Positions 9,009 through 17,417 of a DNA stretch of 59,674 nucleotides are shown here, one piece after another. Below the pieces are notes generated by a model that saw only the letters and a list, made by a program, of their open reading frames with translations, ran no database searches and was not told where the DNA came from. Position 1 is the first letter of the stretch; every line of letters starts with the position of its first letter. Position numbers and translations under genes: made by a program. The DNA comes from Candidatus Yonathbacteria bacterium RIFCSPLOWO2_01_FULL_43_27 (GTDB lineage: Bacteria; Patescibacteriota; Minisyncoccia; Phycocordibacterales; UBA1550), in assembly GCA_001823545.1 (NCBI GenBank), contig MHUV01000007.1, positions 1-59,674 on the forward strand. The letters run 5' to 3'.

Positions 9009-9773
9009 TCAATTAATACCCTCCCGAAGTTTCTTTGTATATTTCTCCCCGCAATCATCTTCCAATTCTCCGAGAACTAGTTGGATTGATTTGTATTGCC
9101 CTGTCGGCAATAATGAAACATATTTATATTTTTTATATAGTGGTTTATAAAACCTCCTTAGTAAAAAGTGGAGTCCTTTATGCATTCCAGATAATATAAG
9201 GTCGCGTTTTTCATTTCTAATTTTGTTTAGAGCAAAGCTATTTTCTGGGCATCTAATATGAACAGTAAGAGGCCCTAATTCATTTCTAAACATTCGTACT
9301 GCTGACTGACGGATATTCCCGTTGTCGTGTTGTATCAGATAAAACAACCAAGGAAAAAGGAAATCTTGCTCGTTTTCTTTATCGTGCAAGAAATATATTA
9401 CCGATACCGCCATTACAAAATTCTCCTGTCGCCACCCTTCTTTTATATTCCTATATACCTCGTCCGCATTATTAACAATTTTTTTAATCTCAATATATTG
9501 CTCTTTTTCGCTTTTTGAACTATACAAAAGCTTGCGAACCCCTCTCGCCGCTTTACGACTAGATTGCTGATCTCCTTCTAATATTATTCTAAATAGATCA
9601 TTAAATGATTGCATAATTGTGATTGATGTCAAAATCGGCGGAAAAACGCTACGAGAAAAAGTCCCCTCTTTTTTCCTTTGAGTGATGAACGGCTCAAATA
9701 CTGTCAGTTCCACAGGTGTTACCACAGTATCTGATTGCGCTATTTGGTGCGTCGGCGCTTGTTGTCGCTTCAT
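9009..9773 (-). CDS. Hypothetical helical protein
   Basis: 254 residues from the first ATG; an internal start at 9614 (MQSFNDLFRI, giving 201 residues) is also reasonable because it leaves out a low-complexity N-terminus. The body is mostly helical, with HEAT-like spacing (SSRKAARGVRKLL, GNIRQSAVRMFRNELG), and its C-terminus is charged. No catalytic motif was recognised. It is followed by another anonymous gene, and this pair separates scpA from aspS. Confidence 0.55.
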   Translation of the reverse strand: MKRQQAPTHQIAQSDTVVTPVELTVFEPFITQRKKEGTFSRSVFPPILTSITIMQSFNDLFRIILEGDQQSSRKAARGVRKLLYSSKSEKEQYIEIKKIVNNADEVYRNIKEGWRQENFVMAVSVIYFLHDKENEQDFLFPWLFYLIQHDNGNIRQSAVRMFRNELGPLTVHIRCPENSFALNKIRNEKRDLILSGMHKGLHFLLRRFYKPLYKKYKYVSLLPTGQYKSIQLVLGELEDDCGEKYTKKLREGIN

Positions 9774-9784
9774 CTTGCATATGG

Positions 9785-10426
9785 TTATGTATTACCTGAC
9801 CCTATTTTTTCTCGTTTTGGTAGCTTAATATGGATTCTTAATATTGAGGTTATCCGACCTATTCTATTTAAAAAAAGGATTGCTGGCTTAGATAATACAG
9901 GAAACCAAGTTATAAAGAAATAATGGATAGCATCTCCAACTGTAAAATTATATTCTAATAATGGTTCGAATCTAATAAACAACATCCCGCCTGTTCTGTT
10001 ATAACAAATAAACTTTAGCTGACGAAATCCATCTGAACCGATGCTTGCCGTAAGACTCCATATTCTTCGCGTAACATCACTAGATATTTTAACATCGTGA
10101 CCCACTCCTTCATCAAATGGGAAATTAGGGATTAACCATCCATTTTGATCTTCAACTCTAAACATAATCCACCCAAGTTTGTTTTCATCTGTTGGATAAC
10201 AAGTAATTCTTATTGATTTGATACGGTAGTGACGTTGCCTATCGAATGTAGTGCTAGATATGAATGGAGCTTCTCCTTCAACATACGGGCGTACAGATGT
10301 CTCGCTCCAAGAGTTTATGGTTGTTGTTCGTTTTATTGTTCGATTCCAACCAGCTATAGCCACCATCAAACCTATCACAGCTAAAAGTAGTTCGATAGAT
10401 GATATAGGAGGCGGGTCAGGTATCAT
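9785..10426 (-). CDS. Membrane-anchored hypothetical protein
   Basis: 213 residues. An N-terminal hydrophobic helix (IELLLAVIGLMVAIAGW, about residues 11-27) is followed by a beta-rich domain and a C-terminal hydrophobic stretch around FFITWFPVLSKPAILFL. No family was recognised. Its base composition is more AT-rich than that of the flanking aspS, which fits an accessory gene. It lies 11 nt upstream of the helical hypothetical gene on the same strand. Confidence 0.5.
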   Translation of the reverse strand: MIPDPPPISSIELLLAVIGLMVAIAGWNRTIKRTTTINSWSETSVRPYVEGEAPFISSTTFDRQRHYRIKSIRITCYPTDENKLGWIMFRVEDQNGWLIPNFPFDEGVGHDVKISSDVTRRIWSLTASIGSDGFRQLKFICYNRTGGMLFIRFEPLLEYNFTVGDAIHYFFITWFPVLSKPAILFLNRIGRITSILRIHIKLPKREKIGSGNT

Positions 10427-10440
10427 TTAATATATACTAA

Positions 10441-11841
10441 TTATTTCTTAGATTTTACAACCACAATCCCCAACTCCTGCAATTGCTCTGCGCTCACTTC
10501 TGACGGTGCTTCCATCATTAGGTCGCGGCCTTCGCCGGTTTTTGGGAAAGCGATCACTTCGCGGATATTGGGCTCATTCGTGAGGATTGCCAAGAGACGG
10601 TCAAGGCCCCATGCAATACCTCCGTGTGGTGGCGCGCCGTATGAAAACGCATCGAGCATATGCCCAAAGTTTTTGCGAATATTTTCCTCGGTGTGTCCCA
10701 ATATTTCTAAAACCTTGATGAGCGCTTCAGGGCGATGATTGCGGATACTACCCCCTCCAATTTCATATCCGTTGAGTGCCACATCGTACTGTGTCGCCAA
10801 AATCTCACCAATCTTTTCTTTGTTCATCAGCCATTCGTAATGCTCTGGCATTGGCGCAGAAAAAGGATTGTGAGTAAATGTCCATTCTCCCGCTTTGTTT
10901 TTTTCAAAAAATGGAAAATCAACAACCCAACAAAATGCCAAAAGATTTGGATCATTTTTGTCCTCGCGCATATCTGGCTTGTCGTTGCCGTATTTTTCCA
11001 TCGCCTCTTTGTAAGTGATGCGCGGAAACGGTATCGTCTGTATTTTTTTCTCTGGCGCAAGTGTTTGCACAAGCTCGATCAAAAGCTTTTCGTTGAGCTT
11101 CATAATGTCCTCTTGTGTTGTAAACGAAAGCTCCATATCGAGCTGAGTGAATTCTGGTTGGCGATCACCGCGCGTATCCTCGTCGCGCATACAACGTGCG
11201 ATCTGGAAATATCGCTCCATCCCCGCCACCATCAAAAGTTGTTTATACTGCTGGGGCGATTGTGGAAGCGCGTAAAATTTTCCTTGTTCAATACGTGACG
11301 GCACAATGTAATCGCGCGAACCCTCGGGTGTTGATTTTGTAAGGAGAGGGGTTTCTATTTCAAGAAAGCTGTGTTTAGAAAGAAAATTACGAATATGAAG
11401 AGCAACCTCATGACGCAAACGCATATTACGCTGAAGGCGTGGGCGACGAAGGTCGAGGTAGCGATACTTGAGGCGCGTTTCTTCCCCTATCTCGTGACCA
11501 TCTGAAGTTACATCCATTGGCGGAGTTTGTGCTTCGTTCAATACTACAATATTCAAAACTTCAAGTTCAATATCACCATTGGAAACATCCAATTTTACAT
11601 TTCTCTCTGGGCGCCTGTTTACCTGCGCATTAACCTCAACAACCCACTCTGGACGAATAATTTGCGCTACAGCGAGAGCTTCGGTGTGATTGGGGAGTAC
11701 CACCGCCTGCACCTTGCCACTCATATCACGCAAATCCAAGAAAACCATCTTTCCTTGATCACGACGAATATCCACCCAGCCGGCGATCGTTACTTCTTTT
11801 CCTATGTGATTTTTGAGATCCTTGATGTATGTACGTTCCAT
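10441..11841 (-). CDS. aspS: Aspartyl-tRNA synthetase lacking the GAD domain
   Basis: 466 residues. The N-terminal OB-fold anticodon domain (VTIAGWVDIRRDQGKMVFLDLRD) and class II catalytic motifs are clear (motif 2 region ARCMRDEDTRGDRQPEFTQLD; motif 3 GLDRLLAILTNEPNIREVIAFPK). Bacterial AspRS is normally about 590 residues because of a GAD insertion between motifs 2 and 3. Here the chain goes directly from KYGNDKPDMR to FCWVVDFPFFE, so the insertion is missing while the bacterial flanks remain. It acts in tRNA-Asp (possibly also tRNA-Asn) charging. It is adjacent to a small gene and trpS on the same strand. Confidence 0.93.
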   Translation of the reverse strand: MERTYIKDLKNHIGKEVTIAGWVDIRRDQGKMVFLDLRDMSGKVQAVVLPNHTEALAVAQIIRPEWVVEVNAQVNRRPERNVKLDVSNGDIELEVLNIVVLNEAQTPPMDVTSDGHEIGEETRLKYRYLDLRRPRLQRNMRLRHEVALHIRNFLSKHSFLEIETPLLTKSTPEGSRDYIVPSRIEQGKFYALPQSPQQYKQLLMVAGMERYFQIARCMRDEDTRGDRQPEFTQLDMELSFTTQEDIMKLNEKLLIELVQTLAPEKKIQTIPFPRITYKEAMEKYGNDKPDMREDKNDPNLLAFCWVVDFPFFEKNKAGEWTFTHNPFSAPMPEHYEWLMNKEKIGEILATQYDVALNGYEIGGGSIRNHRPEALIKVLEILGHTEENIRKNFGHMLDAFSYGAPPHGGIAWGLDRLLAILTNEPNIREVIAFPKTGEGRDLMMEAPSEVSAEQLQELGIVVVKSKK

Positions 11842-11847
11842 ATAATT

Positions 11848-12108
11848 TTAGTGATATAACTTTCTTTTTACTTCTTCGATTGCGTCATTGTGTGTTTCGC
11901 TGTCAGCCAAGCGGTTAAATAAAACGCTCCCCTCTTCATCGATAAGCTCACGGAAACGACGGGAATACGCATCGATCCAAACTCCTGACTTATCTTCACC
12001 AAACGCCATCATAAGTTCAATTTGCGCCTTGTTGGTGACTTCCAAACGATGTTCAGCTGGGTCAACTTTTTCCTCTACCCATTGCCCAATTTTTTCTAAC
12101 ATTCCCAT
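11848..12108 (-). CDS. Small hypothetical protein between aspS and trpS
   Basis: 86 residues, charged and helical, with no membrane segment ([23 protein letters not shown]-terminus [10 protein letters not shown]). It lies 6 nt before aspS and 17 nt after trpS in one transcription direction. No family was recognised. The tight packing supports its being a real gene; its role is unknown. Confidence 0.6.
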
Positions 12109-12125
12109 GATATAAATATAAAAAA

Positions 12126-13103
12126 TTATAATGATAACAGTAACCCAACTTTCTCGCGCACGTCGTGCATCATTTTCTGTGCCTCGGCACGTGCAACTTC
12201 ACCTCCTTCACGCAAGATACGAAGTACCGCCTCGGGGTCGCGTGCGATGTCTTCACGGCGAGAACGAAGTGGGGTGATAAATGCACGAAGGTTATCAATT
12301 AAAATTTCTTTTGATTCTTTGTAGCCAATACCACCAGCAAGGTACCTCGTACGAACGTCCTCAAGATTTTCTGCTTTCAAAAGTTCGTGGAATGCAAACA
12401 CGTTGCACGTTGCGGGATCTTTTGGTTCCTCGATACCCTTCGAATCCGTAGGAATACTCATCACTGCTTTTTTAATTTCTTCATCAGAGGCAAAAAGGCT
12501 TATCACATTGCCGTAACTCTTGCTCATTTTGCGACCATCGGTACCCATAACCGTTTTCACTTCAGGAAGAATCATCGGTTCAGGAAGCTTAAACGTCGCG
12601 CCAAAAACATGATTGAATTTTTGTGCAATATCGCGTGCAATTTCAATGTGCTGTTTCTGGTCTTGCCCCACCGGTACCACATCAGTACCATACATGAGAA
12701 TGTCTGCCGCCATAAGGACTGGGTAATCAAACACTCCCACATTCACCTCTTTGTTTTTTTGCTCGGCATCCTTGTATGCATGCGCGCGCATAAGGTACGG
12801 AACAGAAATAAGAGTGTTGAAAATCCAAGAAAGTTCAGTCACCTCAGGCACATCTGATTGAAGAAAAAGGGTGGTCTTTTTAGGATCAAGACCAATTGCG
12901 AGGTAATCCATCGCCACATCGAGGGTGAGCTTTTTTAAGAGCGCGCCATCCGAAATACTGGTCAGTGCATGATAGTTCACTACAAACGCAAACGAGCGAT
13001 AATCGTTTTGAAAATCAACCAATTGGCGCATTGCACCAAAATAGTTGCCCAAATGCACTGTTCCTGTCGGTTTTATCCCCGTAAGTAATGTTTTCTGCAT
13101 CAT
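12126..13103 (-). CDS. trpS: Tryptophanyl-tRNA synthetase
   Basis: 325 residues, normal for bacterial TrpRS. Class I signatures are [13 protein letters not shown] (HIGH type) and [10 protein letters not shown] (KMSKS), plus the [13 protein letters not shown] motif that contacts the substrate. It charges tRNA-Trp. It heads the trpS / small ORF / aspS group. The upstream region has no SD, as with most core genes here. Confidence 0.95.
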
Positions 13104-13171
13104 TTCATCTTACCAGAAAAACGATGTTTATTGAAGGGTATCCCCTCAATATACTCGTTATATAAAATAAT

Positions 13172-13201
13172 AACCCTGCTCCGATAAATTGGAGCAGGGT
13201 T
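13172..13201 (-). terminator. Terminator of the 13223-13834 gene
   Basis: An 11-bp perfect stem (AACCCTGCTCC with its complement) and an 8-nt loop lie 21 nt after the stop codon, with ATTATTTTATA on the minus-strand 3' side. Confidence 0.7.
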
Positions 13202-13222
13202 AAATTCTAAACCCTAAAGAGC

Positions 13223-13834
13223 CTAGGATTCAGTACTGGCGTGCGACACGACGAATGCAGACCCACCGGCTCTATTCCACACTTTATCACTCTCGTTGCA
13301 GCACGCGTAGATCCAACTACCACCATCACCACGATATACACCTAGAAAGCGCGGTTTGCCGTTAGGAGTGATGATGGATTCGTGCATGGCAATGATGTAC
13401 CACAAACCCATGGCCTCTAACTCATCGTCCGTGAACTTCTCGCGGATGAGGCAGGCCAGTTCAGGTTCAGGTTTGCCGAGCTTGCGATTGTCGGGCGTCC
13501 TGAAAGCTTTCGCATATGCGCGGATCTTCTTCGTTGTCCGGTTGTTGTCCTCGAAGAAACAACCCCGAAGAACGGCAACATCGGTCGTCACGCCGCTCGT
13601 CGGCTTGAAGGAAGGCGAACGGAGCACCTGCTTGGCGTAGTCACCCACGCGGGAGCCTTTGCTTTCGAGTCGGGTGATCCAGTCCTTGCCGGTCGTGCCG
13701 TCCGAGGTGACCGAGAAGTAGATGATGCCGTCTACCTCGCACCACGAACGGACCAGTTCAGAGACCGAAAGTTCATCGGTGCTGAGTTGGCCGGCAGTGA
13801 AATCAGCAGATGCAAATCTGTTACTGTTGCCCAT
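13223..13834 (-). CDS. Hypothetical soluble protein in a self-contained cassette
   Basis: 203 residues from the ATG at 13834, chosen because AAGGAGG lies 7 nt upstream; the ORF-track start at 13906 is before this SD. The protein has no membrane segment; it has a Cys pair (YACCNES) and a conserved-looking core (LEAMGLWYIIAMHESI). Base composition is visibly GC-richer than the neighbours, suggesting transfer or different codon choice. Promoter (TTGACA-17-TATAAT), SD and terminator are all its own. A leader hairpin (TTCCTC/GAGGAA) lies about 35-50 nt before the start. No family was recognised. Confidence 0.65.
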   Translation of the reverse strand: MGNSNRFASADFTAGQLSTDELSVSELVRSWCEVDGIIYFSVTSDGTTGKDWITRLESKGSRVGDYAKQVLRSPSFKPTSGVTTDVAVLRGCFFEDNNRTTKKIRAYAKAFRTPDNRKLGKPEPELACLIREKFTDDELEAMGLWYIIAMHESIITPNGKPRFLGVYRGDGGSWIYACCNESDKVWNRAGGSAFVVSHASTES

Positions 13835-13932
13835 AATTGCCTCCTTGCGTTCATATGCGCGTTTTAGTTTTCCTCTCATTCGAGGAAGGAATGTACCTAC
13901 TCGCAAATCGTATCAAAGAACTGTATTAATAC

Positions 13933-13961
13933 ATTATACACCTAATAGACACATATGTCAA
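13933..13961 (-). promoter_or_regulatory. Consensus promoter TTGACA-17-TATAAT
   Basis: Both hexamers match the sigma-70 consensus exactly with a 17-nt spacer. It drives the 13223-13834 gene, giving a 5' leader of about 90 nt. It lies just beyond the end of parB. Confidence 0.8.
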
Positions 13962-13978
13962 ACGCCAGAGTACGTTTT

Positions 13979-15001
13979 TTACAGCGAAAAACTTTTGATG
14001 TTATAGAGATCTTCTTCAGGCGCCTCTCCTACCGTATCCTTGCCATCCTCAGCAAGCTCATGAGGCTCTGCGGGGCGTGTCGCTTCCTCGACAGTCTCTC
14101 CGAGTGGGGGAAGGTTCTTTGCTTCACTCCCTGCTTCAAGTTCTGCCTGTAAGCGTTTGATGAAATTGCGCACGTCATCACTTGAAAAGAAATCGATGAC
14201 GATTTTCCCTCCGACTTCACGTTTTTCAATCTGCACGCGTGTGCCAAGGCGCTCGGTAAGTTCGTGCTCAAACTCCATAATCTCAGGATCAATCCCCCGT
14301 TCTGGCTTGCGCACTTTGTTCACCGCGATACGACGTGCGATACGTTCTGCTTCACGCACATTGAGCTTCTTAAATATAATTTCCTTAAAAAGGGTCATTT
14401 GCTCCTCCGCGCGATCACCGAGCATAAGGAGTGGACGAGTGTGTCCTTCGTTGATACGTCGCTCAGCAAGTGCGGTGAGCATTTCTTGAGGAAGCGCCAA
14501 AATGCGAATCGTATTAGATACATATTCGCGACTTTTACCAACCTTGTGCGCGATCTGCGCGTGCGTAAATTTGAATTCAGACGCAAGACGGTTAAAAGCC
14601 ATCGCGCGATCAACGGCATTCAGGTCTTCACGTTGGAGATTTTCAATGATCGCAAGTTCTAGTTTTGCTTGCGCTTCTTCTTCTTTTCCTTCTTCGCCAA
14701 TACGAATAAGTACTGGCACTTGGGTTAGTCCCGCAATTTTTGAAGCCCTCAAACGACGTTCGCCTGCAATAAGCTCGTATTCTACGGCAAGACCACCTTC
14801 TGGCTTTTCTACCTCACGACGCGTCACGACGAGTGGCTGAAGAATACCGTACTGTTTAACCGAATCAGCAAGATCACGAAGTTTCTCTTCATCAAATTCT
14901 TTGCGTGGCTGAAATGGATTTGGTTTTATTTTTTCAACTTCGATCCAAAAGATCGCATTCTTATACATTTGATGGTGTTGATTCTCGTGTGGTGTGGTCA
15001 T
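13979..15001 (-). CDS. parB: Chromosome-partitioning protein ParB
   Basis: 340 residues. ParB/Srx fold with NPFQPRKEFDEEKLRDLADSV, the CTPase motif region GERRLRAS and NLQREDLN; then the central HTH (THAQIAHKVGKSREYVSNTIRIL) that reads parS; and a C-terminal dimerisation region with an acidic tail. It loads onto parS and recruits SMC. No parA is next to it, which is unusual since parAB normally form an operon. The divergent flavin module begins 155 bp upstream. Confidence 0.93.
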   Translation of the reverse strand: MTTPHENQHHQMYKNAIFWIEVEKIKPNPFQPRKEFDEEKLRDLADSVKQYGILQPLVVTRREVEKPEGGLAVEYELIAGERRLRASKIAGLTQVPVLIRIGEEGKEEEAQAKLELAIIENLQREDLNAVDRAMAFNRLASEFKFTHAQIAHKVGKSREYVSNTIRILALPQEMLTALAERRINEGHTRPLLMLGDRAEEQMTLFKEIIFKKLNVREAERIARRIAVNKVRKPERGIDPEIMEFEHELTERLGTRVQIEKREVGGKIVIDFFSSDDVRNFIKRLQAELEAGSEAKNLPPLGETVEEATRPAEPHELAEDGKDTVGEAPEEDLYNIKSFSL

Positions 15002-15117
15002 AAGAAATAAAATAGAATTATACGTTCCATCTTAGCACAAGAAATCCTTTGCGCAAGATTTTTTAATACATTACGTCATATGCACATGCCTCTACTAAGT
15101 GAGGAGAAATTTTATTA

Positions 15118-15147
15118 TTTACAAACAACGATATTCAATGTTATAAT
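15118..15147 (+). promoter_or_regulatory. Promoter of the flavin module
   Basis: TTTACA, 18-nt spacer, TATAAT; the ATG at 15157 follows the -10 by 9 nt, so the transcript is nearly leaderless. Confidence 0.6.
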
Positions 15148-15156
15148 ATAAGACAT

Positions 15157-15399
15157 ATGGGGCAAATAACAATATTTTTAGGGCACGGGTTGGTATGGTG
15201 GACAGGAATGCTCGGCGGGTTTTTCTTCCTTCTCCTCATTATCACCGCACTCGTAAAACAATTTAATTATAATATTTTTATGGGATGGCAGATCCCGCTC
15301 ACGCCACTTCACCATTGGTTTGGATGGCTTGCGTTTGGACTGCTCTTTATTCATTTCCTTCTCGCACTCTTTAGTTCTGTATTTATGGTCTTCTTCTAA
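15157..15399 (+). CDS. Two-TM membrane protein with conserved-looking His residues
   Basis: 80 residues with two strong hydrophobic helices (about 14-33 and 55-80). His residues sit at both membrane edges (LGHGLVWW; PLTPLHHWFGW; FIHFLLAL), as in small b-type cytochrome or ferric-reductase-like membrane subunits. It is the first gene of a plus-strand run with a flavin reductase and FMN-binding proteins, so a role as membrane electron carrier or anchor is inferred, not shown. There is no CxxCH motif. It has its own promoter and essentially no leader. Confidence 0.65.
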   Translation: MGQITIFLGHGLVWWTGMLGGFFFLLLIITALVKQFNYNIFMGWQIPLTPLHHWFGWLAFGLLFIHFLLALFSSVFMVFF

Positions 15400-15427
15400 A
15401 AAACCATAATAGGACCACGAACACAAG

Positions 15428-16150
15428 ATGAATATTATCGCAAAGATCAAACACTGGTTTACCGAAGCACCATACGTTGAAGGCACGGTCATTGAATCAG
15501 AACGTATTGGCTCACGTATCCAAAAAGTTACCATTGGACTTCCGCTGGATGTCCGTGGCCCCTTTCCTATGGGTTCCTACATTGTCGCTTATACCTGGGG
15601 TTGTATACCTCGCGCATACTCGATTGCAAAAACCGACGGAGGTTCATTTACTCTTCTCGTAAGTTTTAGTGGTGGTGGCGCAGGCGCGCGATATTTCCGC
15701 GATATTACCGTCGGCAAAAAAGTTATTTTTTATGGACCTTTCGACGACTTCCCTTATCGTGCGGGCACTGGCCGTCCAAAAATATTCTTTGCAACCTCAA
15801 CAGGAGTTGCTCCTTTTCGTATGATGGTAGACGCTGCTATCAGCGAAGGTCTTCATGCGACGATCGTACTTGGATCACCCAAAGAAGGCGATGTCGCATT
15901 CAAGGAAGAGCTTGAGGAGCTCTCGCGCACGAACCCTCTCTTTTCTTTTGTCCCCACACTCTCAAACGCTGATCCTAATTGGCAAGGCGCGCGCGGATAT
16001 GTAACTGACTACATTTACAAAAACCCAGAGATCGTACGCTCAAGCGACGTATATATTTGTGGTATTCCCCCCATGACACTCGGTGTTCTCGATGCACTCA
16101 AAAAGATCCGCATGCCACAAGACAAGATATTTGTGCAAAAATTCGGATAA
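15428..16150 (+). CDS. FNR-like FAD/NAD(P)-binding oxidoreductase
   Basis: 240 residues, soluble. FAD-binding motif RAYSIA (RxYS type) at about residue 62, the glycine-rich GGAGARYF segment, nucleotide-binding ATSTGVAPFRMM, and the C-terminal CGIPPM signature of the ferredoxin-NADP reductase superfamily. No 2Fe-2S ferredoxin domain is attached. It would take electrons from NAD(P)H to FAD and hand them to a membrane partner. The flanking membrane protein and FMN-binding proteins make it the likely entry point of a short electron-transfer chain. Confidence 0.85.
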   Translation: MNIIAKIKHWFTEAPYVEGTVIESERIGSRIQKVTIGLPLDVRGPFPMGSYIVAYTWGCIPRAYSIAKTDGGSFTLLVSFSGGGAGARYFRDITVGKKVIFYGPFDDFPYRAGTGRPKIFFATSTGVAPFRMMVDAAISEGLHATIVLGSPKEGDVAFKEELEELSRTNPLFSFVPTLSNADPNWQGARGYVTDYIYKNPEIVRSSDVYICGIPPMTLGVLDALKKIRMPQDKIFVQKFG

Positions 16151-16192
16151 AGAGTATACTTACAATATTACTGATATCTCATCAATTCAACT

Positions 16193-16675
16193 ATGAACAT
16201 AAAAGAATCAACGATCTCTCATGGAATACAAGACGTGCGTAGGTACGGTATCGCTGTTTTAATAGTACTTTTTTTACTCAACGTCATCACATTGGGTGCA
16301 CTTCATTGGGTTGAATCGAACCAGCTTCATAATGAGCTCGCAAAATATATGGAAACGATCCCATCCCCTAGTGCCACAAGCACCACACAGACAATTCGTC
16401 TTCCTGAAGATGTTCTATCATTTCAATTGAGATCTTCTGATCGCACAGGTTTTTACGAAACCTCCCTCGGCACGGGGAAGGACCGACAGGATTATCTTGC
16501 GTACGCAGACCCTAACAAACATTATGTATTAATGAAATCCGAGAAGGCAATCCAAGAAGAAACAAAAGGGTTCGGTATTACACTCCTCGCGCTGTATGCA
16601 GGTGAAGTGATCCTTCTTCTTGGGTGGTGGTTCTTTGTTCGCGCAAAGATACGTGAGATCTTTGACATTGACTAA
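16193..16675 (+). CDS. Two-TM protein with an external domain
   Basis: 160 residues. TM1 at about 19-39 and TM2 at about 127-147 enclose a domain of some 85 residues that must lie on one side of the membrane, probably outside. The layout resembles the sensor part of a histidine kinase, but no HAMP, kinase or other output domain follows; the chain ends 13 residues after TM2 (REIFDID). It is encoded between the FNR-like gene and the FMN-binding genes and is probably part of the same complex. No family was recognised. Confidence 0.6.
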   Translation: MNIKESTISHGIQDVRRYGIAVLIVLFLLNVITLGALHWVESNQLHNELAKYMETIPSPSATSTTQTIRLPEDVLSFQLRSSDRTGFYETSLGTGKDRQDYLAYADPNKHYVLMKSEKAIQEETKGFGITLLALYAGEVILLLGWWFFVRAKIREIFDID

Positions 16676-16697
16676 CAACGATAAATTAATAATTACT

Positions 16698-17276
16698 ATG
16701 CCAACATCCTTTTCAAAAAATATTCAAAAATTTCTTGTGCTCTCATTTACTGCCGTCGCGTTGGTAGTGATCGTCATTGGCGTCAGTCGTACCAAAAAAA
16801 CTGACGTTACTACAGATGCCAACAATGCATCCCCCACCCCTACACCAATAGACACCACCGGAGCGAAAACGTTCACAGGCACCTCCTACCAAACGCCGTG
16901 GGGTAACGCCGTTGCTTCTATTTCAGTCAAAAACGGCAAAGTTGTTGCTGTTACGATGCCTCAAGTACCAAACTCACCACCAAGCATCTTTGCAGAGCCA
17001 TACCTTGTCGACCAAGCACTTCGCACAGGAAGTGCTAACATCCAAGGTGTGTCTGGCGCCACCTTTACAAGCATGGCGTTTAAATCTTCTCTTGAAAATG
17101 CTCTTCTTCAGGCACAAACACAAGGAGAAACGATTACCGGAGGTACCGGCACCACGACCTCGACAGCAAAACCCGTAGTTCCACGTAAATACCGCGACGA
17201 TGATGACGAAGATGAGGATAGCGACGATGATTTCTTTGATTTTGACGACGACGAAGACGACGATTCAAGTCTCTAG
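16698..17276 (+). CDS. Membrane-anchored FMN-binding-domain protein, one domain
   Basis: 192 residues from MPTSFSKN; the ORF track starts earlier inside the upstream gene. One TM helix (about 11-29), a Thr/Pro-rich linker, an FMN_bind domain (about 58-140) and an extremely acidic tail (last 28 residues mostly Asp/Glu). The flavinylation motif reads QGVSGATFTS with the acceptor Thr at residue 122; the family motif is Dxx(S/T)GAT, so Asp is replaced by Gln. FMN should be attached by the ApbE protein encoded two genes later. Charges flanking the TM do not settle topology. Confidence 0.82.
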   Translation: MPTSFSKNIQKFLVLSFTAVALVVIVIGVSRTKKTDVTTDANNASPTPTPIDTTGAKTFTGTSYQTPWGNAVASISVKNGKVVAVTMPQVPNSPPSIFAEPYLVDQALRTGSANIQGVSGATFTSMAFKSSLENALLQAQTQGETITGGTGTTTSTAKPVVPRKYRDDDDEDEDSDDDFFDFDDDEDDDSSL

Positions 17277-17277
17277 T

Positions 17278-17310
17278 GTATCTTGTACAAGGTTGTACGA
17301 TACGTTTTTT
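17278..17310 (+). terminator. Terminator after the one-domain FMN protein
   Basis: Stem GTATC/GATAC and GTAC/GTAC, with a TT bulge on the 5' side, then GTTTTTT. It starts 2 nt after the stop codon and implies partial separation of the first four genes from the last two. Confidence 0.6.
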
Positions 17311-17417
17311 AACGATTTTTTGAGTTTGTAAGATTTTTTTGCTGACATCGTCTTAATATTGGTACGCACTGCGAGACTTTGTTTCGTGGTTGTTTTGAAA
17401 ACTTTTATATTTTATTT

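Noticed and set aside
13900-15200. Replication origin beside parB where strand bias switches
   Set aside because: No dnaA, dnaN or DnaA-box cluster here, and the plus-strand run ends after 4.5 kb.
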